From a bacterium (lineage in GTDB: Bacteria; Armatimonadota; Fimbriimonadia; Fimbriimonadales; Fimbriimonadaceae), in NCBI GenBank assembly GCA_027485645.1, contig JAIXQR010000001.1, positions 1-64,000 of the forward strand: DNA of 64,000 nt. Reading direction: 5' to 3'. The notes under the pieces are model-generated. The model did no database searches, was not told where the DNA came from, and saw nothing but the letters and a program-made list of their open reading frames with translations. Shown here in pieces: positions 38,998-48,554 of this stretch (the first letter of the stretch is position 1; the number at the start of each line of letters is the position of its first letter). Both the position numbers and the translations under genes were made by a program.

Positions 38998-39258
38998 AGC
39001 GATGGGGCCGTCTTCTCCCGGAAGAACTTCGGGATTGGACTGCGCAAGAGAGTCGAGGAGCCATTTGGGTCCGCACCCGTTGGGTGTGCTGACCGCGGTG
39101 GTCTCAGAACGGTCACGATGAAGCCCGGCCACGCCATTGAGGAGTAGCAAGTATTTCATCGACTCACCGGGCGTCGCGGAGAATGACTCTGCCTGCGGCG
39201 ACCAGCGAAGGGCGATTGAACCTTTCGTCATTGAAAGCTTCTTCATTTGTTGTTCCAA
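38980..39258 (-). CDS. Small hypothetical protein
   Basis: 92-aa ORF occupying an otherwise empty gap and overlapping the lpxC 3' end by 18 nt; no recognised motif. Confidence 0.35.
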   Translation of the reverse strand: MEQQMKKLSMTKGSIALRWSPQAESFSATPGESMKYLLLLNGVAGLHRDRSETTAVSTPNGCGPKWLLDSLAQSNPEVLPGEDGPIALVLVL

Positions 39259-39381
39259 CGGAATAATGCAGATTACGTTCGCCAGCGAGGGCTAGTGGCG
39301 GTAACAAACATCAGACTTGCTGAATTTTACTACAAAAACCGCAATTAACTCGAAGTTCTTCTGAGAAGATAGAATCGTGCG

Positions 39382-40212
39382 GTGAGTTTGCAATACCGTT
39401 TGAACCGTCTCTTTGCACCCGATGGTAAGTGTTTTGACGTTGCAATCGACCACGGGTTCTTCAATGAATCTACTTTTTTGAGTGGTATTGAGGATCCGGC
39501 CCGTGCCATCGCCGCCGTGGTGGCCGCTTCGCCCGATGCCATCCAACTTCCGCCGGGCTCGGCACGCATACTTCAGTCGATCGCGGGACCACGAAAGCCT
39601 GCTCTCGTTCTGCGTACTGACACCGCCAACGTGTACGGGGCAGTCCTTCCCGCAACGTTGCATTCGGAGCTGATTCAGAATGCTGTCGAGCAAGCTCTCC
39701 GGCTCGATGCCGCGTGCATTGTCGTCAACTTGTTGTCTCTACCGGGGGAATCAGAGCTCCTCAATCAGTGCGTTCGAAACGTGTGCGCCTTGAAGTCTGA
39801 TTGCGAACGGTTTGGTATGCCGCTCATGGTTGAGCCTCTGGTCATGCAGCCCAACGAGCAATCCGGCGGCTACCAAGTGGATGGCGAAATCAACAAGATT
39901 CTGCCCTTGGTGCGAATGGCGGTCGAGCTGGGAGCCGACATCATTAAGTGCGATCCGTGCTCCGACGTTGCGGAGTTTCATCGCGTGGTGGAAATCGCGG
40001 GTGGATTCCCGGTACTCGTCCGCGGTGGCGGACGCGCGAGCGACGAGGAGATTCTGTTCCGAACCGCCGCCCTCATGGTGCAAGGCGCGAGCGGCATCGT
40101 CTACGGCCGCAACGTGATCCAGCATCCGAACCCGACCCTGATGACCCAAGCGCTCATGTCCGTGGTCCACGATGGGAAATCGGGAGCAGAGGCTCTCGAA
40201 CTTTTAGTATAG
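39382..40212 (+). CDS. Class I aldolase (fructose-bisphosphate aldolase / DeoC-LacD-like superfamily)
   Basis: CFDVAIDHGFFNES; LMVEPLVMQPNEQ; ADIIKCDPCSDVAEFHRVVEIAGGFPVLVRGGGRASDEEIL. Confidence 0.85.
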   Translation: MSLQYRLNRLFAPDGKCFDVAIDHGFFNESTFLSGIEDPARAIAAVVAASPDAIQLPPGSARILQSIAGPRKPALVLRTDTANVYGAVLPATLHSELIQNAVEQALRLDAACIVVNLLSLPGESELLNQCVRNVCALKSDCERFGMPLMVEPLVMQPNEQSGGYQVDGEINKILPLVRMAVELGADIIKCDPCSDVAEFHRVVEIAGGFPVLVRGGGRASDEEILFRTAALMVQGASGIVYGRNVIQHPNPTLMTQALMSVVHDGKSGAEALELLV

Positions 40213-40230
40213 TTTCGTCTACAGATTTCG

Positions 40231-41760
40231 ATGGATACTAACTCGATCATCTTCATCTTGGTTGGCTTGATCTTGGGTGCCGTCATCGGGGCCGTTGGCG
40301 CGACCTTACAGGCAACCCGCAAGAGCCAAGCCGAGCTGCAAGCTCTACGCGAGCGCCTCACAACGAGCGAAACTCGGTTAGAGCAGTTGCCGAAGATCGA
40401 GAAGGAACTCGCGGAAAAGGCGGCCAGCTTGCAGATCCTTGATGGCAACCTGAAGACCCTCGAAAAGGCAAAAGTTGAAGCCGAAACGAATCTGACAAAC
40501 CTGCGCGTCCAGATGGAGAACTCGCTCAATGCGAAGGATGAGCAGGTTGCCGCCCAGCTCCAATCTGAGCGTGCCGCGATGCGTGAGCAGATCGAGCTGC
40601 TCAACAAAGCGAACGAAGATCGGCTCACCGCCATGCAGTCGCACGTCGAGGAGCAAAAGGAACTGCTCGCAAGCGCCCAGCTGCAGCTCAAAGACGCCTT
40701 CAAAACCCTCTCGACCGAGGCACTGGATGAGGCGCAGAAGAAGCTGATCGAAGCTGCGGAACGAAGTCAGCGAAACACCAAGTCGGTGGCCGACGCCGAC
40801 TTTGAAGAGCGCAAAAAGTCGATCGAGCAGATGGTGAAGCCGCTCGCCGAGAACCTTGCGAAATTGGATGCGAAGGTCCAGAACTCGGATGAGAAGCTCG
40901 CAAACCAAACGGGACAACTCACCCAGCAACTGCAATCGTTGTTTGGCGTCACGACGTCCCTGAGCAACGCGCTCAAGCGCCCGCAAACGCGAGGTAGCTG
41001 GGGCGAAACCATGCTGAAGACGGTGCTGTCCAACTCCGGCTTGCAAGAAGGCGTGAACTACACCTTGCAAGACTCGACTGATCGCGAGGATGGGAAACTG
41101 CGCGCCGATGCGGTGATCCACCTACCGAACAATCGCTCCATCGTCATCGACAGCAAGACCCCGTTCGATCCGTTCCAGGAACTCACGAACGCCGAAACGG
41201 AGGAACAGCGAGCGCTCGCGATGAACCGGTTCCTCAATTCCGTTCGCGGTCATGCGAAGCAGCTTTCGCAGAAGGAGTACTGGCGGCAATATGAAGGGGC
41301 CGACTTCGTCGTCATGTTCCTCCCCCACGAGGCTATGTATCTCACCGCCGTCGAACACGATCCGTCGCTCTACCAAAGTGCCGTCTCAGAGAAGGTCTTC
41401 ATGGCGAATCCCATGACGCTGATTTCGCTTCTAAAGTCGGTTTCGTACGTTTTAGACCAGGAAAAGCTAAACAAATCTGCCCAAGAGATCAGCGAGATTG
41501 GAAAGCAAATGTACGCGGGGATCAAGTCATACGCCGAGCACGTGAGCAAAGTCGGGGGTGGGCTAAAGTCGGCGGTCAATGCTTACAACGAATCCGTTGG
41601 ATCGCTAGAGCGAACCGTCTTGAGCCGAGCGAGAAAGCTAGAGACCCTCGGCGCAAAGCAAGGCGACGCTCCGAAGGACGTCCTAGAGATCGAGCCGCCG
41701 GTCGCGCGGTTCAAGTCGCCGGAGCTCTTGGCGTTGCCGTTTGATGAAGGGGTGGAATGA
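40231..41760 (+). CDS. rmuC: DNA recombination protein RmuC
   Basis: N-terminal TM plus coiled coil; KRPQTRGSWGETMLKTVLSNSGLQEGVNY; RADAVIHLPNNRSIVIDSKTPFDPF. Confidence 0.96.
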   Translation: MDTNSIIFILVGLILGAVIGAVGATLQATRKSQAELQALRERLTTSETRLEQLPKIEKELAEKAASLQILDGNLKTLEKAKVEAETNLTNLRVQMENSLNAKDEQVAAQLQSERAAMREQIELLNKANEDRLTAMQSHVEEQKELLASAQLQLKDAFKTLSTEALDEAQKKLIEAAERSQRNTKSVADADFEERKKSIEQMVKPLAENLAKLDAKVQNSDEKLANQTGQLTQQLQSLFGVTTSLSNALKRPQTRGSWGETMLKTVLSNSGLQEGVNYTLQDSTDREDGKLRADAVIHLPNNRSIVIDSKTPFDPFQELTNAETEEQRALAMNRFLNSVRGHAKQLSQKEYWRQYEGADFVVMFLPHEAMYLTAVEHDPSLYQSAVSEKVFMANPMTLISLLKSVSYVLDQEKLNKSAQEISEIGKQMYAGIKSYAEHVSKVGGGLKSAVNAYNESVGSLERTVLSRARKLETLGAKQGDAPKDVLEIEPPVARFKSPELLALPFDEGVE

Positions 41761-42128
41761 AGCCGAGCGAGCTAGCTGGGGTTTTCCTCGGAGCCGGGCT
41801 CGGTGGGGTGTGCCGCTTCCTCGCGTCTTCGTTGCTTCCAACTGCGGGCGGCTTTCCTTGGACGACCTTAGGCGTGAACGTGCTGGGGTCCTTGCTCGCC
41901 GGCGTCGCGGCCGCTACTTTCCAGCCGGATGACCCTTGGCGACTTGTGGCCGTGGTTGGCTTCCTCGGCGGATTCACGACCTTCTCCGCGTTTTCGGTCG
42001 AAACGATCCAGCTGCTCCGCAACGGTCAAACCAGTTCCGCCGCTGGTTACGTGCTGGCGAGCTTAGCTCTCGGAATCGCGGCCGCCTGGGGTGGATTCTC
42101 GATTGCGAGCAGTGCCAAAGTCGGCTAA
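41757..42128 (+). CDS. crcB: Fluoride efflux transporter CrcB/Fluc
   Basis: GAGLGGVCRFLASSLL; PWTTLGVNVLGSLLAG; GFLGGFTTFSAFSVETIQLL. Confidence 0.96.
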   Translation: MKPSELAGVFLGAGLGGVCRFLASSLLPTAGGFPWTTLGVNVLGSLLAGVAAATFQPDDPWRLVAVVGFLGGFTTFSAFSVETIQLLRNGQTSSAAGYVLASLALGIAAAWGGFSIASSAKVG

Positions 42129-42307
42129 CCGCCCGGAGCGCTGGGTTCAATTGCTGGGTTTACTTTTGCGGTCTTGCGACGCTCTAAGATAGCGGTGGCA
42201 ACAGGCGCAAACCGAGAATTTACATTTCCGCCCTAAGGGAGAAAGGATTAATAATAAATTTTTGGCGACCCAACGCGTGTTTGACCCGGATGGGCCCACG
42301 CGGAAAA

Positions 42308-42383
42308 TGGCGCCCCCGAGAGGAATCGAACCTCCGACCTACCGCTTAGAAGGCGGCCGCTCTATCCGCTGAGCTACGAGGGC
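42308..42383 (-). tRNA. tRNA-Arg (anticodon TCT), CCA encoded
   Basis: Minus strand GCCCTCGTAGCTCAGCGGATAGAGCGGCCGCCTTCTAAGCGGTAGGTCGGAGGTTCGATTCCTCTCGGGGGCGCCA folds as a cloverleaf. Confidence 0.97.
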
Positions 42384-42531
42384 GTACTGTATTGGCAAGA
42401 TACCCGCAACAAATGCGATACCCATCATATTATGGCTAGACACCTTCATGCAAGGTGTCCTACACTGCTCCATGCAACGGCGCAAAAATAGTTCGACAGT
42501 CCGGCCATGTTTGTCGGGACAGGAGCGTGTT

Positions 42532-44721
42532 GTGGACAGTGATAACGTTCCATTTCCGTACTTGTCCGCAGAAGAGGAAGAGCGTCGAATTGCGGTTCTT
42601 GATGCCTTCGATATCATCTCGGCTGACCTAGACGCGCAGCTCGAAGATGTCGTTCAACTCGTGTCCGAACTGTGCGATTCGCCTGTGGCCATGGTCAGTT
42701 TGGTCCATCGCAACAAGCAATACTTCAAGTCGCGAATTGGCATGGAGCAAGCCTCCACGGCACGCAGCATGTCATTCTGTCAGCACACCATCCCGACCAA
42801 AAGACCGTTTGTCATCCCGGATGCCGTTGCGGATGGCCGGTTCGCTGACAACCAGCTTGTCATCGACGGCGTGGTGCGTTCCTACATTGGTGTTCCCCTC
42901 TTGACCGAAACGGGTGACGTTCTCGGTGCGCTGTGTGCGATTGACCGTCGCGCCCGTTACCACTCGCCCGAAGTGCTTGCGGCGCTGGAGAAGCTGGGCC
43001 GTTTGGTCATGCATCAGCTAGAGAGTCGGTTGCTGGCCAAAAAGCTAGAGCAAGAGTTACTACAACGTAGCGTCCGGGAGCGGCAAGGCGAGCTCCAGTC
43101 ACGAGCCCTCCGCTTGCTTGCCGAAGGGGCAGATCTGCCGGTTGTGCTTCAGGCCGTCAATGAATTGCTTGAGTTCCTGATTAACGGCTCAATGTGCACG
43201 GTCATGTTGGTGCAAGAAGGAAAGCTACGGACGGGGGCCGCGGGCCAATTGCCGCCCGAGTACGGACGCTTGGTAGACGGCATCGCGATTGCGGCGGACA
43301 CAGGATCCTGTGGTACCGCGGCGTTCTCGCGCCAGATGGTGATTTCACCAGATCTGCGGACAGATCCAAAGTGGCGAAATTTCACTCATCTTATTGAACT
43401 ATTCAACCTGGGAGCATGCTGGTCCATGCCGGTTTTAGGGCCGTCAGGCGAAGTAATTGCGACTTTCGCGGTCTACTTCAGCAAATCACGTACGCCATCC
43501 GAAGCCGAACTGCAGTACCTGCGGGAAACGGCCAACTACGTCCGACTATGCATTCAGAGTCGCAGACAACAAGAGGAGGTCGAACAAGCGCGGGAAACGG
43601 CCGTTCGAGCCTCGCAACTGAAATCCGAGTTTTTGGCGAACATGAGCCACGAAATTCGGACCCCGTTGAACGGAGTGCTCGGGACCGGCGAGCTTCTCGG
43701 ACAAACGGAGCTGACGAGCACCCAGATTCGGTACCTCAATACGATCCTATCTAGCGGCGAGTTTCTGCTCCGGATCCTCGACGATGTGCTCGATGTGTCG
43801 AAGATTGAGGCAGGAAAGTTGGAACTTTCTATCGAGCCGTTTGATTTAGCCGACTGCGTCCGTTCGACCTGTGGAATCCACTACGCCGAAGCGGCTCTGC
43901 ATCGGATCGAGCTGGACGTCGAAATTGATCCAACCGTAAAACGAGCTTATCTCGGGGACGCAGTCAGGGTGCGGCAAATCGTGGCGAACCTCACGTCGAA
44001 CGCCATCAAGTTCACGGCAAATGGTGGCGTCTACGTAAAGCTGGTGGACGGTATTCGGCCGGGCCATATAACTCTCATCATTCGCGATACAGGAATCGGT
44101 ATTAGCGCGGACCGGATTGAAGCGATCTTTCAGAGCTTTACTCAGGCAGATGGCTCGACGGCGCGACAATATGGCGGAACCGGACTTGGACTCACCATTG
44201 TCAAGAGCCTGGTCAATCTGATGAATGGTGAGGTTGAGCTGGAAAGCGATATCAATGTCGGCACTACTTTCCGCATCCACCTTCCACTCCCAGAAACCGA
44301 TGAGCCTGTGCGATCCCGCACGGATGAACTCTCGGGAATCATCGCAGCTCTCGGGTTGCGAATTCTGTTGGTTGAGGACAATTTCGTCAATCAGATGGTG
44401 GCCCGCGAGGCGCTCGTGCATATGGGATGCGAGGTCGTCGTTTGCGACAGTGGCGAAGCCGCGCTCGAGAAATTCACTCCTGGAAGCTTTAGGGTAGTGC
44501 TAATGGACATCCAAATGCCTGGAATGGACGGGTTCGAAACCGCCCGCCGATTACGCGAGCTGGAAGTTGGGACCGGCCATCGAAGTGCGATCATCGCTCT
44601 TTCTGCGCACGCAATGGAGTCGGCCAAGATCCAGGCGCTCGAAGCAGGCATGGACGACCATCTCGCCAAGCCGATGCGGCAGCGCGACTTGCGCGAAGTG
44701 ATTTTGCGAAACCTGCACTAG
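42532..44721 (+). CDS. GAF-domain hybrid sensor histidine kinase with C-terminal receiver domain
   Basis: Two GAF-like regions; SEFLANMSHEIRTPLNGVLG (HisKA); GGTGLGLTIVKSLVNLMNG (HATPase); LMDIQMPGMDGFE (REC). GTG start chosen after SD AGGAG-N6. Confidence 0.94.
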   Translation: MDSDNVPFPYLSAEEEERRIAVLDAFDIISADLDAQLEDVVQLVSELCDSPVAMVSLVHRNKQYFKSRIGMEQASTARSMSFCQHTIPTKRPFVIPDAVADGRFADNQLVIDGVVRSYIGVPLLTETGDVLGALCAIDRRARYHSPEVLAALEKLGRLVMHQLESRLLAKKLEQELLQRSVRERQGELQSRALRLLAEGADLPVVLQAVNELLEFLINGSMCTVMLVQEGKLRTGAAGQLPPEYGRLVDGIAIAADTGSCGTAAFSRQMVISPDLRTDPKWRNFTHLIELFNLGACWSMPVLGPSGEVIATFAVYFSKSRTPSEAELQYLRETANYVRLCIQSRRQQEEVEQARETAVRASQLKSEFLANMSHEIRTPLNGVLGTGELLGQTELTSTQIRYLNTILSSGEFLLRILDDVLDVSKIEAGKLELSIEPFDLADCVRSTCGIHYAEAALHRIELDVEIDPTVKRAYLGDAVRVRQIVANLTSNAIKFTANGGVYVKLVDGIRPGHITLIIRDTGIGISADRIEAIFQSFTQADGSTARQYGGTGLGLTIVKSLVNLMNGEVELESDINVGTTFRIHLPLPETDEPVRSRTDELSGIIAALGLRILLVEDNFVNQMVAREALVHMGCEVVVCDSGEAALEKFTPGSFRVVLMDIQMPGMDGFETARRLRELEVGTGHRSAIIALSAHAMESAKIQALEAGMDDHLAKPMRQRDLREVILRNLH

Positions 44722-45536
44722 GCAGATTTCAGGGTGAGAATTGCCACTTCCGGAGGGCAGTTGAATCTCGAAGGAAGGAAGGTTGTCCCGACCCCGCTGG
44801 TGACAAAGATCGGTGTTCTGGCTTTCGGATAAAACCCGCGAACGTATTTTCGGCCCATCGTGCTGTGCTTCGGGGCCCATCCACCGGGAAGCACAAACTG
44901 ACCGCCGTGGGAATGACCGCTGAGCATGAGGGCAGCACCATCCGGCAGGAAGTCCACTGCGTCTGGCTCATGCCAGAGTGCGATTTTTGGGAGTTCAGCA
45001 CCGATAGCCTGAGCGGATTCCATGGCGAGGTGAGGCTTGGCGACCTTCGCTTGGTAGCTGTCGATCCCGACCCAGCAGATGCCGTCCAAAATCTGGCTTG
45101 AATTACGGAGAAGAGAAATTTCGAGTTCTTCGCAGATCACAACCAACGCATCTGGCGGCGCGGTGAAGTAGTCGTGATTGCCCGGAACGGCAAGGACCTT
45201 GCCTTTCAGCAAACGCAACGGCGCAAGAACATCCCCCAAGAGCGGCGGCAAGCTCGGGAACCAGTCGTCCACGAAATCTCCGGCAAGCACCACCACATCT
45301 GGCTGCTCGCCCATTGCGAGGTGAATAGCATGTGACGCGAGTTCGGCGGTGTCGAGATTCTGAACGTGGAAGTCGGCAAGAAGCGCAATTCTATATCCGT
45401 CCAAGTGTTTCGGCCAACCGGGCAAGGGAATGTCAAACTTCCGAACCTGAAGGTTCTTTCGTTCGCAAATCGCCCCGTATACAAACATTCCCGCGCCCAC
45501 GGCTCCAAGGCTGAAGACGACATCCCGAAATCGCAC
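44718..45536 (-). CDS. Metallophosphoesterase (YkuE/YaeI-like)
   Basis: IALLADFHVQNL; VVLAGDFVDDW; VLAVPGNHDYF; LMLSGHSHGGQF. Confidence 0.93.
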   Translation of the reverse strand: MRFRDVVFSLGAVGAGMFVYGAICERKNLQVRKFDIPLPGWPKHLDGYRIALLADFHVQNLDTAELASHAIHLAMGEQPDVVVLAGDFVDDWFPSLPPLLGDVLAPLRLLKGKVLAVPGNHDYFTAPPDALVVICEELEISLLRNSSQILDGICWVGIDSYQAKVAKPHLAMESAQAIGAELPKIALWHEPDAVDFLPDGAALMLSGHSHGGQFVLPGGWAPKHSTMGRKYVRGFYPKARTPIFVTSGVGTTFLPSRFNCPPEVAILTLKSA

Positions 45537-45572
45537 GTCGGTAGTAAACCTGCCCAGGGACTGGCCTAGTTC

Positions 45573-45589
45573 TTAACAATCCTTTAACG
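45573..45589 (+). promoter_or_regulatory. Candidate Pho box (direct TTAAC repeats, 11-bp period) upstream of pstS
   Basis: TTAACA-N5-TTAACG; TACCCT -10-like element at 45599-45604 follows. Confidence 0.5.
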
Positions 45590-45614
45590 CGCAAGCTGTA
45601 CCCTGCACCCGAGC

Positions 45615-46673
45615 ATGGTTGACCAACGACTCCGAAAAATTTCTTTTGCCAGCCTGGTTGCAGCTACGGTGGCTATCTTCGTTGCCGGATGCAACAGCGG
45701 CGAATCGACCGCAACGGATAAGCCGGAAGGCGGCACCAACGCCACAACAACCGAGAAGCTGAGCGGATCGATTTCGATCGATGGCTCGAGCACGGTCTTC
45801 CCAATCTCCGAAGCCTTCTCGGAAGAGTTCGGCAAAGAACAGGGCGACATCAAGTTTGCGGTTGCCTCCTCGGGAACGGGCGGCGGATTCAAGAAGTTTG
45901 CCGCCGGCGAACTCGACATTACCGGCGCATCGCGACCGATCGAAGCTTCCGAAATCGAAGCCGCGAAGAAGAACAACATTGAGTTCGTTGAAGTGCCGAT
46001 CGCCTTTGACGGCCTTTCGGTGATCGTAAACCCGAAGAACAGCTTTGCCGAAACGTTGACCGTTGCCGAGCTCAAGAAGATTTGGGAGCCGAACAGCAAG
46101 GTTAAGACCTGGAAGGATGTTCGCAGCGACTTCCCAGCAGAACCGATCAAGCTCTACGGCGCCGGCACCGATTCCGGCACGTTCGACTACTTCACCAAGG
46201 CTATTGTCGGCAAGGAGAAGTCGAGCCGAACCGATTACCAGGCCAGCGAAGACGACAACGTTCTGGTGCAGGGAGTTAGCGGAGACGAGTTCGCACTTGG
46301 CTACTTTGGCTATGCGTACTACGAGCAGAACCAGGACAAGCTGAAGCTGGTCAAGGTTGACGCGGGCAAGGGCGGCATTTCGCCAAGCCCAGAAACGATT
46401 GCTGACGGCACGTACGCTCCGCTCAGCCGACCGCTGTTCCTCTACGTCAACAAGAAGTCGCTTGACGACAAGCCAGAAGTTAAGGCTTTCGTCGCCTTCT
46501 TGCTGTCGAAGGCAAAGGAAATCGTTCCGACGACCGGTTACGTTCAGCTTCCTGACGAGGCCTACACCATCGCGCAAGAACGAGTTGATAAGAAAGTGGT
46601 CGGCACGTCGTTCCAGGGTGCAGAGACCGGAATCACGATTACTGACTTGCTGAAGCGAGAAACGGTTAAGTAA
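45615..46673 (+). CDS. pstS: Phosphate ABC transporter substrate-binding lipoprotein PstS
   Basis: Lipobox IFVAGC; ISIDGSSTVFPISEAFSEEF; SGTGGGFKKFAAGELDITGASRPI; GAGTDSGTFDYFTKAIVG. Confidence 0.96.
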   Translation: MVDQRLRKISFASLVAATVAIFVAGCNSGESTATDKPEGGTNATTTEKLSGSISIDGSSTVFPISEAFSEEFGKEQGDIKFAVASSGTGGGFKKFAAGELDITGASRPIEASEIEAAKKNNIEFVEVPIAFDGLSVIVNPKNSFAETLTVAELKKIWEPNSKVKTWKDVRSDFPAEPIKLYGAGTDSGTFDYFTKAIVGKEKSSRTDYQASEDDNVLVQGVSGDEFALGYFGYAYYEQNQDKLKLVKVDAGKGGISPSPETIADGTYAPLSRPLFLYVNKKSLDDKPEVKAFVAFLLSKAKEIVPTTGYVQLPDEAYTIAQERVDKKVVGTSFQGAETGITITDLLKRETVK

Positions 46674-46683
46674 TCAGATAATC

Positions 46684-46709
46684 TGTCAGCGGCCGATTGG
46701 CCGCTGACA
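46684..46709 (+). other. Perfect 11-bp hairpin in the pstS-pstC intergenic region, no T-tract
   Basis: TGTCAGCGGCC-GATT-GGCCGCTGACA. Confidence 0.85.
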
Positions 46710-46716
46710 TCTGGAT

Positions 46717-47652
46717 ATGGCAATTTCATCTAAGCCGGGCAGCAGTCGGCCGATTGACGGAGTCCCGACGCGCTTGCGGAGTGAGAAATTCATTCGATTT
46801 CTCTGCTTTGCGTGTGCGGCAATTTCGATTCTGACGACGATCGGCATTGTTCTCGTCCTTTCCACCGAGGCGATGGCCTTTTTCGTAAAGTCAAAAGTCA
46901 CGCCAAAAGAGTTCTTCCTCGGCACGGATTGGAGTCCGACTTTCAACGATCCAAAGTTCGGGATCGTCCCGCTGGTCTGCGGCACGGCCATGATCACGAT
47001 TGGCGCTTGCGTCGTTGCAGTGCCCATTGGCCTCTTGACCGCGATCTTTCTCAGCGAGTACGCCCATCCGACCGTGCGTAAGATTGCCAAGCCGGTGCTG
47101 GAGCTTCTTGCGGGAATCCCGACGGTCGTCTACGGCTACATTGCTCTGGTCTATCTCACGCCGGGACTTCGGACGTTCATTAAGGATCTGCAAGTCTTTA
47201 ACGCGCTATCGGGCTCGATCGTGGTTGGAATCATGATCCTTCCCCTTGTCTCTTCTCTTTGTGAAGACGCGATCAGTGCCGTTCCGAAGGGCCTTCGCGA
47301 GGGTGGCTACGGTCTCGGGTCAACCAAGTTGGAGGTCACGGGCAAGATCGTATTGCCGAGCGCACTATCTGGAATCATGGCGGCGGTGATCTTGGCTATG
47401 AGCCGTGCCGTTGGAGAAACCATGGCCGTCACTTTGGCCGCGGGTCAAACGCCGAACGTCACCGCTGATTACCGTCAGAGCATCCAGACGATGACGTCCT
47501 ACATCGTTCAGATTTCTAAAGGCGACACGCCAACCGGCTCGATTCCGTTCTTGACGATCTTTGCCGTCGGCGCGACTTTGTTCTTGATCACGATGGGGCT
47601 AAACATCGTGGCCATTAGGATCGTGCGCAAGTACCGGAAGGTGTACGCGTGA
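46717..47652 (+). CDS. pstC: Phosphate ABC transporter permease PstC
   Basis: ELLAGIPTVVYGYIALVYLTPGL; EDAISAVPKGLREGGYGLGSTK; SRAVGETMAVTLAAG. Confidence 0.96.
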   Translation: MAISSKPGSSRPIDGVPTRLRSEKFIRFLCFACAAISILTTIGIVLVLSTEAMAFFVKSKVTPKEFFLGTDWSPTFNDPKFGIVPLVCGTAMITIGACVVAVPIGLLTAIFLSEYAHPTVRKIAKPVLELLAGIPTVVYGYIALVYLTPGLRTFIKDLQVFNALSGSIVVGIMILPLVSSLCEDAISAVPKGLREGGYGLGSTKLEVTGKIVLPSALSGIMAAVILAMSRAVGETMAVTLAAGQTPNVTADYRQSIQTMTSYIVQISKGDTPTGSIPFLTIFAVGATLFLITMGLNIVAIRIVRKYRKVYA

Positions 47653-48524
47653 ACTTTCTTTTCCTTCGTCGGCTCCGCACCAGGTCCAACAAGCGCTGGG
47701 TCAAAGATAAGCTTTTCGAGTTCATTTGCCAGCTTTCGGTTTTGCTGGCCGTCGCGATTCTGATCGCGTTGCTTTGGTCGGTGTTCTCGACCGGCATTGG
47801 TCGGGTGAGCAGCCAGTTTCTCACGAGCTTTCCGTCACGAATTCCGCAAAATGCGGGCGTCAAGGCCGCGATTCTCGGTTCGCTTTGGGTGGTTGGGATC
47901 ACGGGGATCGTTGCGATTCCAATCGGCGTTGCGGCGGCGGTGTACCTCGAAGAGTACAAGATTCGGGATAGTAAGTTGACTGATTTCATTCAGATCAACA
48001 TCTCCAACCTCGCGGGTGTCCCGTCTATCGTTTACGGTTTGCTTGGGCTTGAACTGTTCGTTCGACTCGCCGGGCTGGGCCGCTCCATTCTCGCTGGCTC
48101 GCTCACGATGACCCTCCTCATCCTGCCGATGGTCATCATCGTTTCTCAAGAAGCGCTTAAGGCGGTGCCGCGGACGATTCGAGAGGCGAGCTACGGACTC
48201 GGAGCAACGCGCTGGCAAACGATTCGGTATCAGGTCTTGCCGTCCGCGTTGCCCGGCATCATGACGGGCATTATCCTTTCTCTCTCGCGAGCGATTGGTG
48301 AATCGGCCCCGCTCATTACGATTGGTGCGGTCACCTACATTTCTTCCATTCCGGAAGGCGTGAACGATCGCTTTACGGTACTGCCGATCCAGATTTTTGA
48401 TTGGTCCTCTCGCCCACAGAAAGGGTTTCAGGACGCTGCGGCCGGTGCCATCGTGGTCCTGCTGGCGATCCTGTTGATCATGAACTCCTTGGCGATTATC
48501 CTCCGCGCCCGCGCGCGCCGGTAA
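47649..48524 (+). CDS. pstA: Phosphate ABC transporter permease PstA
   Basis: NISNLAGVPSIVYGLLGLELFVR; SQEALKAVPRTIREASYGLGATRWQTI; SRAIGESAPLITIGA. Confidence 0.96.
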   Translation: MNFLFLRRLRTRSNKRWVKDKLFEFICQLSVLLAVAILIALLWSVFSTGIGRVSSQFLTSFPSRIPQNAGVKAAILGSLWVVGITGIVAIPIGVAAAVYLEEYKIRDSKLTDFIQINISNLAGVPSIVYGLLGLELFVRLAGLGRSILAGSLTMTLLILPMVIIVSQEALKAVPRTIREASYGLGATRWQTIRYQVLPSALPGIMTGIILSLSRAIGESAPLITIGAVTYISSIPEGVNDRFTVLPIQIFDWSSRPQKGFQDAAAGAIVVLLAILLIMNSLAIILRARARR

Positions 48525-48554
48525 TTGTTAAGATAGGGTGAAATATCCGGACCT

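Noticed and set aside
42129-42307. AT-rich spacer after crcB considered as a fluoride riboswitch or attachment site
   Set aside because: It is downstream, not upstream, of crcB; no riboswitch consensus and no tRNA-derived direct repeat or integrase gene seen nearby.
45573-46577. 334-aa minus ORF opposite pstS
   Set aside because: Antisense shadow of a strongly recognised PstS gene.
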